Of a DNA stretch of 64,000 nucleotides, positions 41,201 to 53,467 are shown one piece after another. Within the stretch, counting starts at the first letter, position 1. The number at the start of each line of letters is the position of its first letter. The stretch comes from Progne subis subis (lineage: Eukaryota > Chordata > Aves > Passeriformes > Hirundinidae). The position numbers and the translations under genes were made by a program. Under the pieces are notes generated by a model. It ran no database searches and was not told the origin of the DNA. It saw only the letters and a program-made list of their open reading frames with translations. The DNA is taken from NCBI GenBank assembly GCA_022316685.1, contig JAKJHU010000831.1, forward strand, positions 51,282-115,281, read 5' to 3'.

Positions 41201-43560
41201 CCTAAACCCTTCCATTCCAGTGCTCTAGTCATAGGAGCCATCCCACTATGTCTCTATGATAGTCTGCTTTCCTTTTCACTTGTTGGTTGTTGCCAGTGCT
41301 CGCTTTTATTCAAATGAGAAAATTGCCAAGTAGTTTGGTTAAAAATGGCTTTCCCACGCGTTTGGAGGAGATGAAAGAACCTGAAACTGTTTCATCTGCT
41401 AAATCCATAGAGGTGGGATGCTGTATAAACTGCACTGCTGCAACTAGCCAGTGACTTCCACTGATATTTTAACTATTAAAAATGTGACTTCAATCACGAG
41501 CCTGTGTGTAAAATACAAAAAACTGTTGAGCTTTCTCCATTCTATGAGTCTTTGTCCACGCATCTACATCCTAGGGAGCCATTTGGCCCCGGCCCTCACC
41601 TTCGGCTCCAACCCTGGGTTTGTGTTCCCACCGCCCTCGCAGAGCTGCCCCCACCTCGTGGGAGTCTCTACCTACTGACGTGCAGCAGCCTCAGGTTGGT
41701 CAGTGAGGATGAGGAGGGGGCTGCTGGGCAGATGTGTGTGTCATCTGGGTGCACCTGTTGCAAAGAGCTGAGGGGTCTCTCAAGGAGTGGTGGTGAGAGC
41801 ATCTCACTGGGGCTGGGGAGTACCTGCAGCATTGGTCAAAGAAGGTGTGCGGGGACAAGCCCTGTGCCAAGGGACAGCACCAGAGAGGAGAGCAACACAC
41901 CTACCCTAACCCACCTGAGCAAGTGGGGCAGGGTGGGGGCACAAGGAAGTTCTTTTTCCTTTCATATTTTGATTTCATCACCCTAGTCCCTCCCAAGTTC
42001 GTCCCACTGACGCCAGAAAATGGAGGCTTTGTGGGGGAAAGAGTTTAAATTGAGGAGAAACACTTCTTTTCTCTTTCTGTCTGTGTTTAAATTGAGGCTA
42101 AACACCTTATTTAATCTCCAGTATTTATTTAAATATGTGGAAAAATGTCTAACAGTTTTGAGGTCAGTATTGTCAATTTTTGTAGTCTAAAAAGCAGTAG
42201 CACCATCATCAAAACCCAGAAGTTTTTGACAGTTTAAAGTGATGATGTTCTGGATTTAAGTTCATATATACTTGATTTGACCATTTTTCTATCTAGTCAC
42301 ACATGGGAAATCTTCCTCAAGGGACAGTGTTTTCATTAACTTTGTCTATTATTTGTGCCAATACCTGTAAATTTGAACAGGTGCAGACTGGAATCTTCTG
42401 GCTGGATTCAGTGACATGACCAGCAAGATGGAAAAATAGCACTTCACAAATCTTCCCCGAGCACTAACAATTGTACTCCTTTAAATATGCATTAAAAAGA
42501 ACAGATACCAGATCAGAACAGCAAGCAGCAAAAGAGGAGAAAAAAAACCTGAGCTAGGGAACTTCTGGGCTTTTTCTGCTATCAGTCTAAGATTGTGATC
42601 TTACAACCATTAAGAAAAGTATCAGTACCTAAAGAATGTAGCGCATTATATGGAAATAAAATAGAGGGAATTAAAGGAAAATGACGCTGCTAAATATTTA
42701 ATGGAAAACTATGCCTGTGTGCCAGACAGAAAAAGAGTAAGCTGTTTCCTGATTAAGCTTACTGAAAACAGTACTCAGTAACTACTTCTAGCTGTGTATG
42801 ATCATTTGATATGACATAACCTACCAATAAGAATTCCAAGGACAGTGCTTTGCAGATTAATAATGAGCTATCACTATAAAACAAATAGCTAGCACTACAG
42901 AACCCAAGAGGAGAGAGGCTTTCAAACTTCCTTCAGGTCTGGCTTCCTCTGCTTGGTAGCAACAAGGCTGGGAAGCGGGCAAGAACTTTGACATGGGTTT
43001 TAATTTTTAGGGAAGGACATTTATCCAGGTGCATTTATCTCCTGGCACGAGAAGTGACTTACTGCCCTTCCTGAGCATAACCTTCAGGAATAAATAATTT
43101 TTCATCTGTTTGCCCTTAAGTAGCTCAAGCATGTTCCATTCTAATTACTATACACAGGCTAAAACAGCCTGTTCCACAAATCTTCAAAACACTTTATGGC
43201 TTGCACTAAAGTTCTTCACTACCTTTATGACTGACACTTGTTCCCAATCCACACTAGAGTGCCTTATGGATACTGCTACCAAAATCAAGGAGATTACTTA
43301 AATATATATTAAGAAAAAACTGTGCCTTAAAAACATATTAAGAAAAAAAAGGAGACTTTCAAAAATAGGAGAAAAGCACCCACTGTTCACCTGGACCACC
43401 ATACAGCTGCAGCAACCATGTCAGTCATTACCAGGCCTCTAACAGGTGCTGGCTAAGAAAAAAAACCTACTTCCATGGAATTAAATCTTTATAAAACAGG
43501 CCAAATCAAGTTCAGAAATGCTGTACAACCAGGTGCTTTGAATTCCTAAAACCCACAAAA
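41201..43560. other. Spacer, no gene recognised
   Basis: A plus-strand frame of 160 codons at 41504-41986 is GC-rich and has no splice partners or domain. The remainder is AT-rich. I see no named repeat. Confidence 0.4.
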
Positions 43561-43671
43561 ATATTTTATAATTTTATGTATTTTAAAAGCCTATGTATAG
43601 GCTTTTATGGGTCTCTTCTGCACTTCTCGTTTTAGTGTCCTCCTCCAACAACAAAACAACAAACAAACAAA

Positions 43672-43712
43672 ACACACACACACACACACACACACAAAAA
43701 AAAAAAAAAAAG
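43672..43712. repeat. CA microsatellite with poly-A
   Basis: About a dozen CA dinucleotides run directly into an A-tract. Confidence 0.9.
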
Positions 43713-43867
43713 AAAAGGGGAGGGGGCCCCAAAAATTTACGGAAATATCTCATGCAGTTTTCACTTAAAACATGTAAAAATAACTTTGCAATGCAAGACA
43801 CCTTGCTCCAAATATTACTCATTTTAATACAAGACAAAACAATACAGAGTCTTGAGGGAGGTTAGAA

Positions 43868-44400
43868 ATACGCCAATATTATTTTAATGAGAATTAAATC
43901 TTTACCCTTTGGAAAACCAGGCTAATTTAATTCTAATTAATTGTTGTTCTGATGTGTTAGGTTAATGAATTCGTATAGCTTAAAATACAGTTTAAAATAT
44001 AAATAATCACAAAAATTTTTAAAAATCAATACAAAAATAGGAAAGTATAATTAATAAAATTTGCAATGTAAAATATGAAAAATAATATCAGTAATATAAA
44101 TACAATCTATATTATGACATACTATGTGTATTATAATATATCTAATATACATAGATATGGATATAAAACAAATGGTAATGATAAATATAAATATAAACAT
44201 AATAAATACTAAAAATTTGATATATAGCCTACAATCAAGGCTTTTTTGGTATGAATTTAGTGAGTGGCAGGGTTCTGGTCGTTGCGCTCGGGGATCTTTT
44301 GGGGCATTTCTTTTAGAGGATTTTTGGGTGGGGATTTTTGGGCCTGTTCTTTTTTGCCTTCCTTCTCTGCCTGTCCTCGAGGCCGGGCTGTGAGCTTGGG
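43868..44400 (+). repeat. Local duplication unit A
   Basis: This AT-rich block (CAATATTATTTTAATGAGAA ... TTTTTTGCCTTCCTTCTCTG) recurs as unit B at 49528-50070 and unit C at 52318-52822. The copies share order, small indels and the same end. Open frames inside are AT-rich by-products. Confidence 0.85.
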
Positions 44401-44600
44401 GCAGTGCTGCCACCGTGTGGCCAGAGAGCGGTACTGCAGCTCTCCCCCGCGCCCGACCCTGCCGTGCGTGGGAGCCCCGGACTGTGAGCCCGGGGCAGTG
44501 CTGCCTCCCTGTGGATACAGAGCGGTACTGCAGTTCTCCCCCCCGCGCCCGTCCCCGCCGTGCGTGGGAGCCCCGGACTGTGAGCCCTGGGCAGTGCTGC
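44390..44600 (+). repeat. Two-copy GC-rich tandem repeat (about 95 bp)
   Basis: The unit GGGCAGTGCTGCC...GCGGTACTGCAG...GCGTGGGAGCCCCGGACT repeats twice and begins a third time at the edge of the YY1-rich array. Confidence 0.85.
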
Positions 44601-44606
44601 CGCCGG

Positions 44607-45465
44607 ACCTTCCAAAGATGGCGGCAAAAAGGGCGGGAAAAATCAAGGACCCCCGCAGGGCCTTCTAGCGGGCTGCCGGTGCACTACCCTGACTATGCCT
44701 CCGCCCAGACGTGGTTTTCTGTGACATTTCTAGGTGTGCGGAAGCAGGCTGTGGGGTCATCTGCACCGTGGGCACGTTCAGAGAGTCGATTCTATTCAGA
44801 CGCCTGTGAAAGGAGCCCGGAGGGGCCTTATGTGTGCCAGAAAAAAAGATGGCAGTCTAACTGGAAGTAACTTCAACCTCAATAAAGATGGCGGCCAGAG
44901 AGGGCAGAAGTCATCTGATGCCCCTCACAAGATGGCGACCAGGCTCAGGTTGTTTGACCTTCCAAAGATGGCAGCAAAAGGGCGGGAAAAATCAAGGACC
45001 CCGAGGTACGTCTAGGCGACTGCCTGCACACTATCCTGACCACGGCGCTGCCTGGATGCAATTTTCCGTGGTGTTTCCAGGTGTGGGGACACAGGCTGTG
45101 GGCTCAGACTCGCCACGGGCACATTCAGGGAGTCGATTTTAGTCAGGAGGCTCTGAGAGCAGCCTATAGGGGCCTTAGGGATGCCAGAAAAAAAGATGGC
45201 CACCCCACCGGAAGTAACGCCGCTCTTAATAAAGATGGCGATACGTAAGGACGGAAGTCACGTGATACCACTCCCAAGACGGCGGTTCGGTGCAACATGC
45301 CTGACCTTCCAAAGATGGCAACAAAAAGGGTGGGAAAAATCAAGGACCCCAAGGTTCATCTAGCCGACTGCCTGTGTACTGCCCTGACCACGATGCGGCC
45401 CGAGCGCAATTTTCTGCGGCGTTTCGAGGTGTGGGGGAGCGGGCTAGGGGCTCAGCGGCACCGTG
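44607..45465 (+). promoter_or_regulatory. Three-unit tandem array packed with YY1-like motifs
   Basis: Units of about 350 bp start at ACCTTCC 44607, 44957 and 45304 (the last is partial). The exact word AAGATGGC occurs at 44615, 44847, 44885, 44929, 44965, 45193, 45232 and 45312, and AAGACGGC near 45277. The extended form AAGATGGCGGC is the known YY1 consensus. CGGAAGT (ETS-like) sits beside several, and GTCACGTGA (E-box) is in unit 2. The array leads into a CpG-rich block, so it may be a promoter or insulator. Open frames here follow the repeat and are not taken as genes. Confidence 0.55.
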
Positions 45466-45615
45466 GGTGGGCGAGAGCTGGGCCTGCGCCGACAGGCACC
45501 GGCGGGGACGCCCGGATCGGCCAAGGTCCCACTGCGGCCGGCGTCCCGAGAGTGGTCCCTGTGCTGTGTCGGGCGCCCATCCCATCCAGTCCCTGTGCTG
45601 TCCCCTCCCCTCCCC

Positions 45616-45616
<1 letters not shown>

Positions 45617-45649
<33 letters not shown>
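45617..45649 (+). repeat. 33-base poly-C tract
   Basis: Thirty-three consecutive C follow a CCCCT-type ladder. The opposite strand could form G-quadruplexes. Tract length is prone to sequencing error. Confidence 0.9.
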
Positions 45650-46053
45650 ACTCCCACCCTGAGCCACCTGGGAGCAGGGGGATCCTGTTCACGTCCCTGG
45701 GAGCTGCTGCTGCCGCCCATAGAGGACTCGCAGCAGCCTCGTGTCGTCTGTGTGTGCAAGGTTTGATGGGCTTTGTAGCAGATGTGCTGTTACAGGCTGG
45801 GAGCGCTCGGTTTCCTGGGTGGGGAAATTTTTGAAGTAGCCAGGTTGAGCAGTTGCTGAGAGTTCCAAGCCAGGCGTCTCCTAGGATTCTTGAAACAATG
45901 TTTAAATAGGTATCATGGAGCTGAGGCAGCAGCTGGAGTCGGTTTGTTAGAGGGGCAGAAATGATTTATCGCCTGCAAGTCTGTTGGGATAAGCAACCCT
46001 CCCTAATGTCAGAATGAATTTGTGTGCCTTCTTTTGGCTTTTTTTCTTTCTAG

Positions 46054-46366
46054 ATTGCAGAGCACTGGGGAGACTGTTTGGGACAAAGAGCAGAAAGCTC
46101 CACGCTCCCGAGGGAATGCTTTGGGCACCTGCCGCTTCTGAAGCACACCGACAATCCCGGCTCCCCCAGAAACCTTCCGAAGCTGTAAAGGACAGGCAAG
46201 GCAACTCCAGGAATGGTGTGGGAAGCACTTTCTCCCAGGTCTGGACAGCTCTGAGATTGGAATGACTTCAGAATATTCCTCGTGCTTCTCCCGTTGCCAG
46301 CTCGGGACTAAGTCGGTGTTCTCCAAGCGGCTGCAGTTCCCTACATGTGGAGAGAGGAAGCCTATG
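46054..46366 (+). other. Candidate exon upstream of duplication D1
   Basis: The acceptor TTTTTTCTTTCTAG and the donor CCTATG|GTAAGG are both strong, and they bound 313 bp. No single frame stays open throughout (the best is about 70 codons), so this may be a non-coding exon or hide further splicing. The donor sequence is the first base block shared with D2. Confidence 0.3.
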
Positions 46367-47600
46367 GTAAGGACTGAAACCATGAGGGACTGGCAAGTTA
46401 TACACAGCAAAGACAACTTTTTTTTAATAGCTGTAAGACTTATATCTTGATTTTGGGACTCTTTTTTGGCTAACTGTATTGTAAGAAGTTATTTTAAAGT
46501 AAGCTGCTTCAATAGTGAATTTATTGTACAAATCCACTCTAATGTCAGAAGGTTGAAAGCACTAACACCAACATGGCACCTCCTTAATTTTTAGTAGCGA
46601 AACTTGATCTTAACTAAATGTAAAACTTAATTTCTCTGCTGCTAATAAGTTGATAAAGGAGTTTATGAGCTTTTGCTGTCCTTCACCGATCATCAAGATC
46701 ATGAAAAAATGGCTCTACTGTACTAAACTAAATATGGATATTACACCTTCCTCATTCTCTCCCCAGCCTATAAAGACATGGACTGCTCTTTGATCTTCTT
46801 TCTTTGTGTGTCTGTGGCTTTTTGAGCTGCATGGAGAAGGTGTCTGTGGCCGTGGCAGGCAGGGAATGGAAAGTCTGGGAAGGAACTGCTCAGAAATCCA
46901 GAAGCAGCGGTGGATTGGGAGCTGGGGCTCCTGCCTCAGTCGCACCCTCCCGGACACTCTGTGTCAAGGTAATATTCCCGTTTTCCTTCTTGACCGTGGA
47001 GGCAGCGGAGAACAGAACTCTCGGCACTGATGGAAAGGGGAATAGCAGGGAAAAAGTGCTGCTCGTGTCCTCAGAGAGCAGTGGGAAGAGCCCGAGGGAA
47101 ATACTGGCTGGCTGAGGGATCCTTGTGTCCCCTCTGGAATAAATCCTCAGATGTGCCGGTTTGCAGTACAGTTTGGACACATTTTGCTGCCGCTTTGGTT
47201 CTGAAGAAGTGGAAATCCCTGGAATTTCTGGATGATTTCCGTAGCTTCTCCTCTTTTGTAGGAGCTGCAGGGTGAGGTCAGTATTCTGAGGGAGCAGTCC
47301 GGGGGGCTTCTCCCAGCCGAGTTTCTCCTGGAGCTGGGTGCTGGGTGTAATGCCGGATGTCTAAGCCGGCTTTGGGGCGTTGTGCAGTCCCAGCTCTAAG
47401 CCTGAGCCCAGGCCTGGCTGTGTCCCAGCACTAAAGCCAGCAGCTGGGTGTGCTTTTCCAGCCCTTCCATCATGCAGGCAATCCCAGCTTCCCGGAGCTC
47501 CCCAGCGCACGCCTGGACTCGCTCCCTGGGAGCTGCGCTTCCGTCTGCCCGAAGCGAGGGCGTCCTGCCCGGGTTTGAAACTTTATTGCTGTTTGTTTTT
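46361..47600 (+). repeat. Local duplication unit D1
   Basis: The sequence from ATGGTAAGGACTGAAA to TTTGAAACTTTATTGCTG recurs at 53873-55495 (D2). D1 has about 255 bp (46733-46990) that D2 lacks, while D2 carries an LTR that D1 lacks. Confidence 0.85.
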
Positions 47601-48700
47601 CCTCTTCCAGGGAGCTGGCAAAAAAGGAGAGAGCTGCTAGGAAGCAAAGAAGCTGCCCAAAGGCCTTATCCCAGCCCAGGGTTCCTACTTTTCTCTCTGA
47701 CTCCTGGATAATTGCTTGAGCATAACCAGGGAGCGTCCGTTTGATTTCCTGCCTTTTCCACTAAATCCTTGCCTTCAGCTGGAGCGTGTTCCTGGTGTCC
47801 TCCTCCTCCTCCTGCATGGATTTGTAAATGAAGTTCCTGACTTCTGCCCCAGTTGAATTTTGTTCTTTCCAGCAATTGTGGCTGTCTCGTTCCACTGAAA
47901 CTTCCCCGCTCTGCCGAGAGTTTGAGATGTCAAATCCAGGTAAGACTGGAGTTTCTTTGGATTGCTACTCCCACAAAACACAGATACTTCTTGGAGAAGT
48001 GTCACGTGACATGTTTAGTTCTCACTTCCCTTTAAAATCAGAGCAGAGGAGACAGATTTTCTATCATCCTTCCATGAACTTCCACCAACTTCCTGACTGT
48101 TGCAAAAGTTTTCAATGTTAAAAATTCCCGAGCTTGATTTCCAGGCAAGCTGGGATTTAAGTGTTATTCCTTCCTTTTATTTCATGGTTTTCCTCTCTCT
48201 GATTTGAGTGAGGGCATATTTATTGCAAATACCGATTTTCCATCCCAATTGGAATTTTTGTACACCTTAGGGCACATTGCCAAGGAAATTTGCCAAAAGA
48301 GTGTCGGTAAATCGGCATTGTGGAGCACCGTATCTGCAGAAAGCTGTAAATTGCCAGGAAAACTTGCTGAATGTTTGATTGCCATCATGAATCTCTCTGT
48401 AAAGTTCAATTTACTGCATTTTTAATGACATCAGTCCCATGAAAACTTAAATCCTGGCCTCATTGCTGTTCCTTGGACACAAGGCACAGGTTCTTTCCTG
48501 CCTTGGCCCATTTGGATGTTCATCCAAAGTGAGTTTCCCTCTAGAATAGAATTTGTTTCCAAGCAAAACTGGGAATTGTCTCAAAACCTTCTTGTCTGGG
48601 AGGCACTGGGTTTGTTTTCCCCATCCCTGCGTAGTGCAGGATACTCCTGGAGCTGTGTTAGGCAGTGGCAGGAGAGGAGAGCTGCTTGCTTTTTTTTTTT
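47601..48700. other. Spacer with one possible 5' exon
   Basis: A good donor (AATCCAG|GTAAGA, 47939) lies ten bases after an ATG in the word GAGATGTCAAATCCAG, which could be a short first coding exon. I could not find its partner. Otherwise nothing is recognised. Confidence 0.25.
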
Positions 48701-49080
48701 TTTTTTACTATTGCAACTTTTTGTCATTCTATTTTATTTTCTTGAGTTTTATTTTTTCATTGAATTTTTTGTTTTGAACTTTTAAAAAGGTTTTATATTT
48801 AATTTCTTCTATCTTTATAATTTTATTTATTTATTATTATTATATTATAATATTATATTATTTTCTTTACTTTTAAATTACTTTTAATTTTTAAAATATT
48901 TTTATTTTCATGTTATTTTTATTTTGTTGTTTTTTATTTTTATTTTATATATTTTTATATATAATTTATTTTATTTTTCTTTTATTTTTTACTTTTTAAT
49001 TACTTTTATTTTATTTTAAATTTTTTTTCTTTTTTTCCCATGTTTTCTTTTTTTCTTTTTTTTTTTTTCTTTACCCTTTC
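48690..49080. repeat. T/A-rich low-complexity tract
   Basis: Hundreds of bases consist of TTTTATTTT-type sequence. A similar tract sits at 51,450-51,830 in the same position relative to unit C. Confidence 0.9.
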
Positions 49081-50070
49081 TTACACCGAGTATGTGGCAG
49101 ATTGTCTGCCACATAGAAATTAACAAAGAAGTTGGAAAATGACATCCGTGGCCACCCACCGAAGGCCTGGATATAATGGGGAGTGAGAGCAAAACCTCTG
49201 TATTTTCTGCTCCATTGAAGAACCCGAAGGGAGAAAGCTGTAAACGCCAGGTGCCTTTTTTTCCTTTTTACCCCCTAAGAGGTCTCATTCTACCCACGAA
49301 CAGTGTTAGCAGCAGTCACTTGATGTCAGGGTGTATTTCAGAGGTAGCAATAAAAGAAAGTAGATTTTTTTATTTTGTAACTCTCCAAACCTCATTGTTT
49401 AGTAAGAAAGAAATCCAAAACAAAGCAAACAACCAAAATTAAAAAAAAAAAAAAAAAAAAACCAAAAAAATCCACACACAAACAACCCTCCACCCCACCC
49501 CGAAAAAAACCACAGAAAGAGAAAATCTGCCAATATTATTTTAATGAGAATGAAATCTTTACCCTTTAGAAAAGCAGGCTCATTTAATTCTAATTGATTG
49601 TGGTTCTGATGTGTCAGGTTAATGAATTTGTATAGTTTAAAATACCCATTTACCATATAAACAAACAGAAAATTTTAAAAATCAATACAAAAATAGGAAA
49701 GTATAATTAATAAAATTAGCAATGTAAAATACAAAAAATAATATCAGCAATATAAATAAATACAATTTCTATTATGACATGCTATGTGTATTATAATATA
49801 TCTAATATACATAGATACGGATATAAAACAGAAATGATAATGATAAATATAAACATAAACATAATAAATACTAAAATTTAAAATATAGCCTAGCACGAAG
49901 GCTTTTTTGGTTTCGAATTTGGCGAGTGGCAGGGTTGTCAGGTAGTTGCGCTTGGGGGTCTTTTGGGGCATTTCTTTTAGAGATTTTTGGGCGGGTATTT
50001 TTGGGCACGATCTTTTTTGCCTCCCTTCTCTCCCTGTCCCCGAGTCCGGGCTGTGAGCTCGGGACAGTGC
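49060..50070 (+). repeat. Local duplication unit B
   Basis: It is closely similar to unit C (about 51815-52822), including CCACCCACCGAAGGCCTGG and CAACCCTCCACCCCACCCCG. Its right half is also shared with unit A. Confidence 0.9.
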
Positions 50071-51440
50071 TGTGGACACAGAGTGGTCCTGGGAAGTTCT
50101 GAGGGGATTTTGGACTTCCAGGGGGAAATCTGGGGGGAGTTTAGGACTTCTGGGGACTTATTGTAGGTCCAAACCTCTCCCCTTTCCCTTTCAGGTCTGG
50201 TTCTGTCTGCTGTTGTCATCGTGGCCAAAAAAGAGGGGAGCTGAGGGCGCCAGGACTCACCTCCCCCCCCCCCAAATAAACCCCTCAAAAAACTACCAAC
50301 AAACGGAATTGACTTTTGTCCCGTCCCATGTCCCCGTCCCCAAATTCGGATTTCTGGGGGCTCCCAGCGCCTTTATTGGGGCTCGCCCCTCAGGGCTCCC
50401 TGCGCTGGCACCTTCCCACGAGGTCGGCGAGGATGCCATAGCCCCTAGACGTGCGGGAGCAGGGGGGCTCAGTTGGGAAATCATGACAGGAAGCACCTGC
50501 AGCTGCACAGGCTCCGGTCCTCCACCCGCCATCGCTATGATTTCTGCGTGGCGAAGGGGAGTCCCGGTCCTCCAGCGGGAATAAGTGTATTATTCCGATC
50601 GGGCGGGGGGCGTTTCCGGTCCTCTACTCCTTATCTCTATGATTTCCGGTGCCGCTCTTTGCTATCTCGATGATTCCGAGAGGGCGGGGGCGTTTCTGGT
50701 CCGCCACCCCTTATCTCTATGGGTTTCCGCGTGGCTGAGGGGCGTTTCCGGTCCTCCTCGCCCCCCAAAACCCCTGAATTTCTACCTGGATCCCTTTAAT
50801 TCCCCTTGCCCCCCCCCCCCCCCCCCCCCCCCAAATATTCCTCTGCCATGTTTCCCCCCTCTCCGATTTTTGGCGAACCCCTAATTCCCCCATGTGCCCC
50901 CCACTCCCTTCCCTGATTTCGGTGTCTCCCGAGGCTCGTGGCTCATGAGGGCAGTCCTGAGTGGGACTTGGATTCTGAGCTGCCCCTGGGTTTAGGGGCG
51001 CTGCCTGCGGTGCCGGGGGCGGCCAGCAGCAGCCGGAGGAGGAAGAGACCCAGAGGTGAATTTGCGGGAGAAATCTGGGGGCTCGGGGGCGGATTTGGGG
51101 GTTAAGAGGAAAAATGTGAGGCTTTGGGGGTGGAAATGTGGGGGTTCAGGAGGGAATTGGGAGGGTCCCAGGGAGGACTTGGGGGTTCCCGAGGGGATGT
51201 TGGGGAATCGAGGGGGAGTTTGGGGGGGGAATTTCGGAGCTTCAAGAGGGGAATTTGGGGCTTGAGTGGAAATTTTTGGGCATACGAGGGGGGTTTGGGG
51301 GATTCCCAAGGCGAGATTTGGGGGACTAAGAATGGGAATTTGGGGTTTCAGGCGGGGGGAGGTTTCCAGGGGAGTTTCGGGGGATTTGCCGAACATTTGA
51401 GTGTTCTGAGGTGGTGTTTTTGGGTGTTTTCCTCCGAGCT
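50071..51440 (+). repeat. GC-rich segment with tandem minisatellites
   Basis: A unit of about 50-90 bp built on GTTTCCGGTCCTC and TTATCTCTATGATTTCCG repeats between about 50510 and 50760. A 24-base poly-C is at 50809-50832. From 51060 to 51360 the plus strand is a quasi-periodic G-rich minisatellite (blocks of about 40 bp with TTGGGGG). A possible donor (CCAGAG|GTGAAT) lies near 51055. No gene could be assembled. Confidence 0.6.
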
Positions 51441-51449
51441 GCATTTATT

Positions 51450-51830
51450 TTTATATTATTGTTTATTTTACATTTTGACTTTAGCAAATTTTTAAATTCT
51501 CTTTTATTTTATTGAGTTTTATTTATTAATGTAATTTTTAAATTTGTATTTTAAAAAGGTATTCTCTTTTATTTCTTCAAGCTTTATAATTTTATTTATT
51601 TATTATTTTTACTTTTTTGTTATTTTTTCTTTTTAATTCCTTTTAATTTTTAAAATATTATTTAGTTTTTATTTTAATTTTTATTTTATTTTTATTTTGG
51701 TTTTTTAATTTTTATTTCATTTTTTTTCTTTTTAATTACTTTTATTTTATTTTAAAATGCTTTATTTTATTTCTTTTTTTTATTATTATTATTCATGGTG
51801 GTTTTTTTTCATTTTCTTTTTCCTTACCCT
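51450..51830. repeat. T/A-rich low-complexity tract before unit C
   Basis: TTTTATTTT-type sequence matches in kind and position the tract before unit B. Confidence 0.9.
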
Positions 51831-52822
51831 TTTTTACCTCGAGTACGTGGCAGATTGTCTGTTGGCAACAAAGAAGTTGGAAAATGACATCCGTGGCCAC
51901 CCACCGAAGGCCTGGATAGAATCGGGCGTGAGAGCAAAACCTCTGTATTTTCTGTTCCATTGAAGAACCCAAAGGGAGAAAGCTGTAAACGCCACGGTAC
52001 CGTTTTTTCCTTTTTACCTCCTAACAGGTCTCATTCTACCCATGTTATAGTGTTAGCAGCAGTCACTTGATGTTGGGGTGTATTTCAGAGGCAGCAATAA
52101 AAGAAAGTAGATTTTTTTTATTCCGTAACTCTCCAAATCTCATTGTTTAGGAAGAAAGAAATCCAAAACAAAGCAAACAACCAAAATTTAAAAAAAAAAA
52201 AAACCAAAACCAACCAAACAAAAAAAACAACAACAACAAAAAAAACCCAACCAAAAAAACCCCCCACACAAACAACCCTCCACCCCACCCCGAAAAAAAC
52301 CACAGAAAGAGAAAATCTGCCAATATTATTTTAATGAGAATGAAATCTTTACCCTTTAGACAAGCAGCCTTATTTAATTCTAATTGATTGTGGTTCTGAT
52401 GTTTTAGGTTAATGAATGCTTATAGTTTAAAATATCGTTTATCACATAAACAAACAGAAAATTTTAAAAATCAATACTAAAATAGGAAAGTATAATTAAT
52501 AAAAAGAGCAATGTAAAATATGAAAAATAATAGCAGTAGTATAAATAAATACAATCTCTATTATGACACGCTGTGTGTATGATAATATCTATAATATACA
52601 TAGGTACGGATATAAAGCAGAAACGGTAATGATAAATATAAACATAATAAATACTAAAATTTAAAATATAGCCTAGCATGAAGGCTTTTTTGGTTTGAAT
52701 TTGGTGAGGGGCAGTGTTGTGGTAGTTGTGCTTGGGGATCATTTGGGGCATTTCTTTTAGAGGATTTTTGGGCGGGGATTTTTGGGCCCGTTCTTTTTTG
52801 CCTCCATTCTCTGCCTTGGGCT
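51815..52822 (+). repeat. Local duplication unit C
   Basis: The second, highly similar copy of unit B. It ends at TTTTTTGCCTCCATTCTCTG. Confidence 0.9.
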
Positions 52823-53467
52823 GGGTGTGACCTGTAGTGGCCACCTCTGGTGTGTCCTTGGTAGGGGGGGCAAAGGCAAATGTGGCAGCTGAGGACGTGC
52901 TGGAGACTCTCCCTCAGCTGTCCTAAAATCTGTCTAGAAAATGAAAGTGTGCTTGGCTTGACTTGGTTTGTAGCACTTCAAAGGAGTCTTCAACTATTGT
53001 TCAATAACTGTGACCTGAATTAAGGCCAGCATTCTTTTGTGCCAGCATTTTTCTAATGGACAGTGGTTGTTTCCCTGGAGTGGTTTTCATGTGTGTGTTT
53101 TTTTCTGAAGTTCCCATTTATTTTGCTGTGTTGCTGTGGATGTTCACCCTGGTACTCTGGACAGTGGTTGGGGATTGTTTCTTGGTTCCACAGCTATAAT
53201 ACTGTTTTTTGGGTTTTTTTCTGCCTAGCAGTAAAATTCTCTAAAGCACTCACCTGGCTGCAGCATGGCATTTTCTAAGAGAGTCATGCTGCTTCTCCCA
53301 GGCAGCGTTGCCCTGTTCTGGGTGTCTCGGTGGAAGTTTTCACTGCATCCTGTAGCCCCAGAATCCATGGCTGTCCCTGAGGGTTGTGAAGGAGCGCTGT
53401 CTTTGGATTTTTGGCTTCAGAGTGGGAAGTGCATGATGTAAACTGGGACATCTCTGCCCTATTGTAG

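Noticed and set aside
41504..41986. Plus-strand 160-codon frame
   Set aside because: It has no start context, splice sites, domain or poly-A signal, and the minus strand is also open.
44264..44870. Overlapping frames of 120-150 codons on both strands in the tandem GC-rich repeats
   Set aside because: They follow the repeat periodicity and are open on both strands, so composition and repetition explain them.
45340..45834. Poly-Pro/poly-Gly frames
   Set aside because: They are translations of the 33-base poly-C tract and its CpG-rich surroundings.
50992..51444. Minus-strand 150-codon proline-rich frame
   Set aside because: It is the antisense reading of the G-rich minisatellite and repeats with it.
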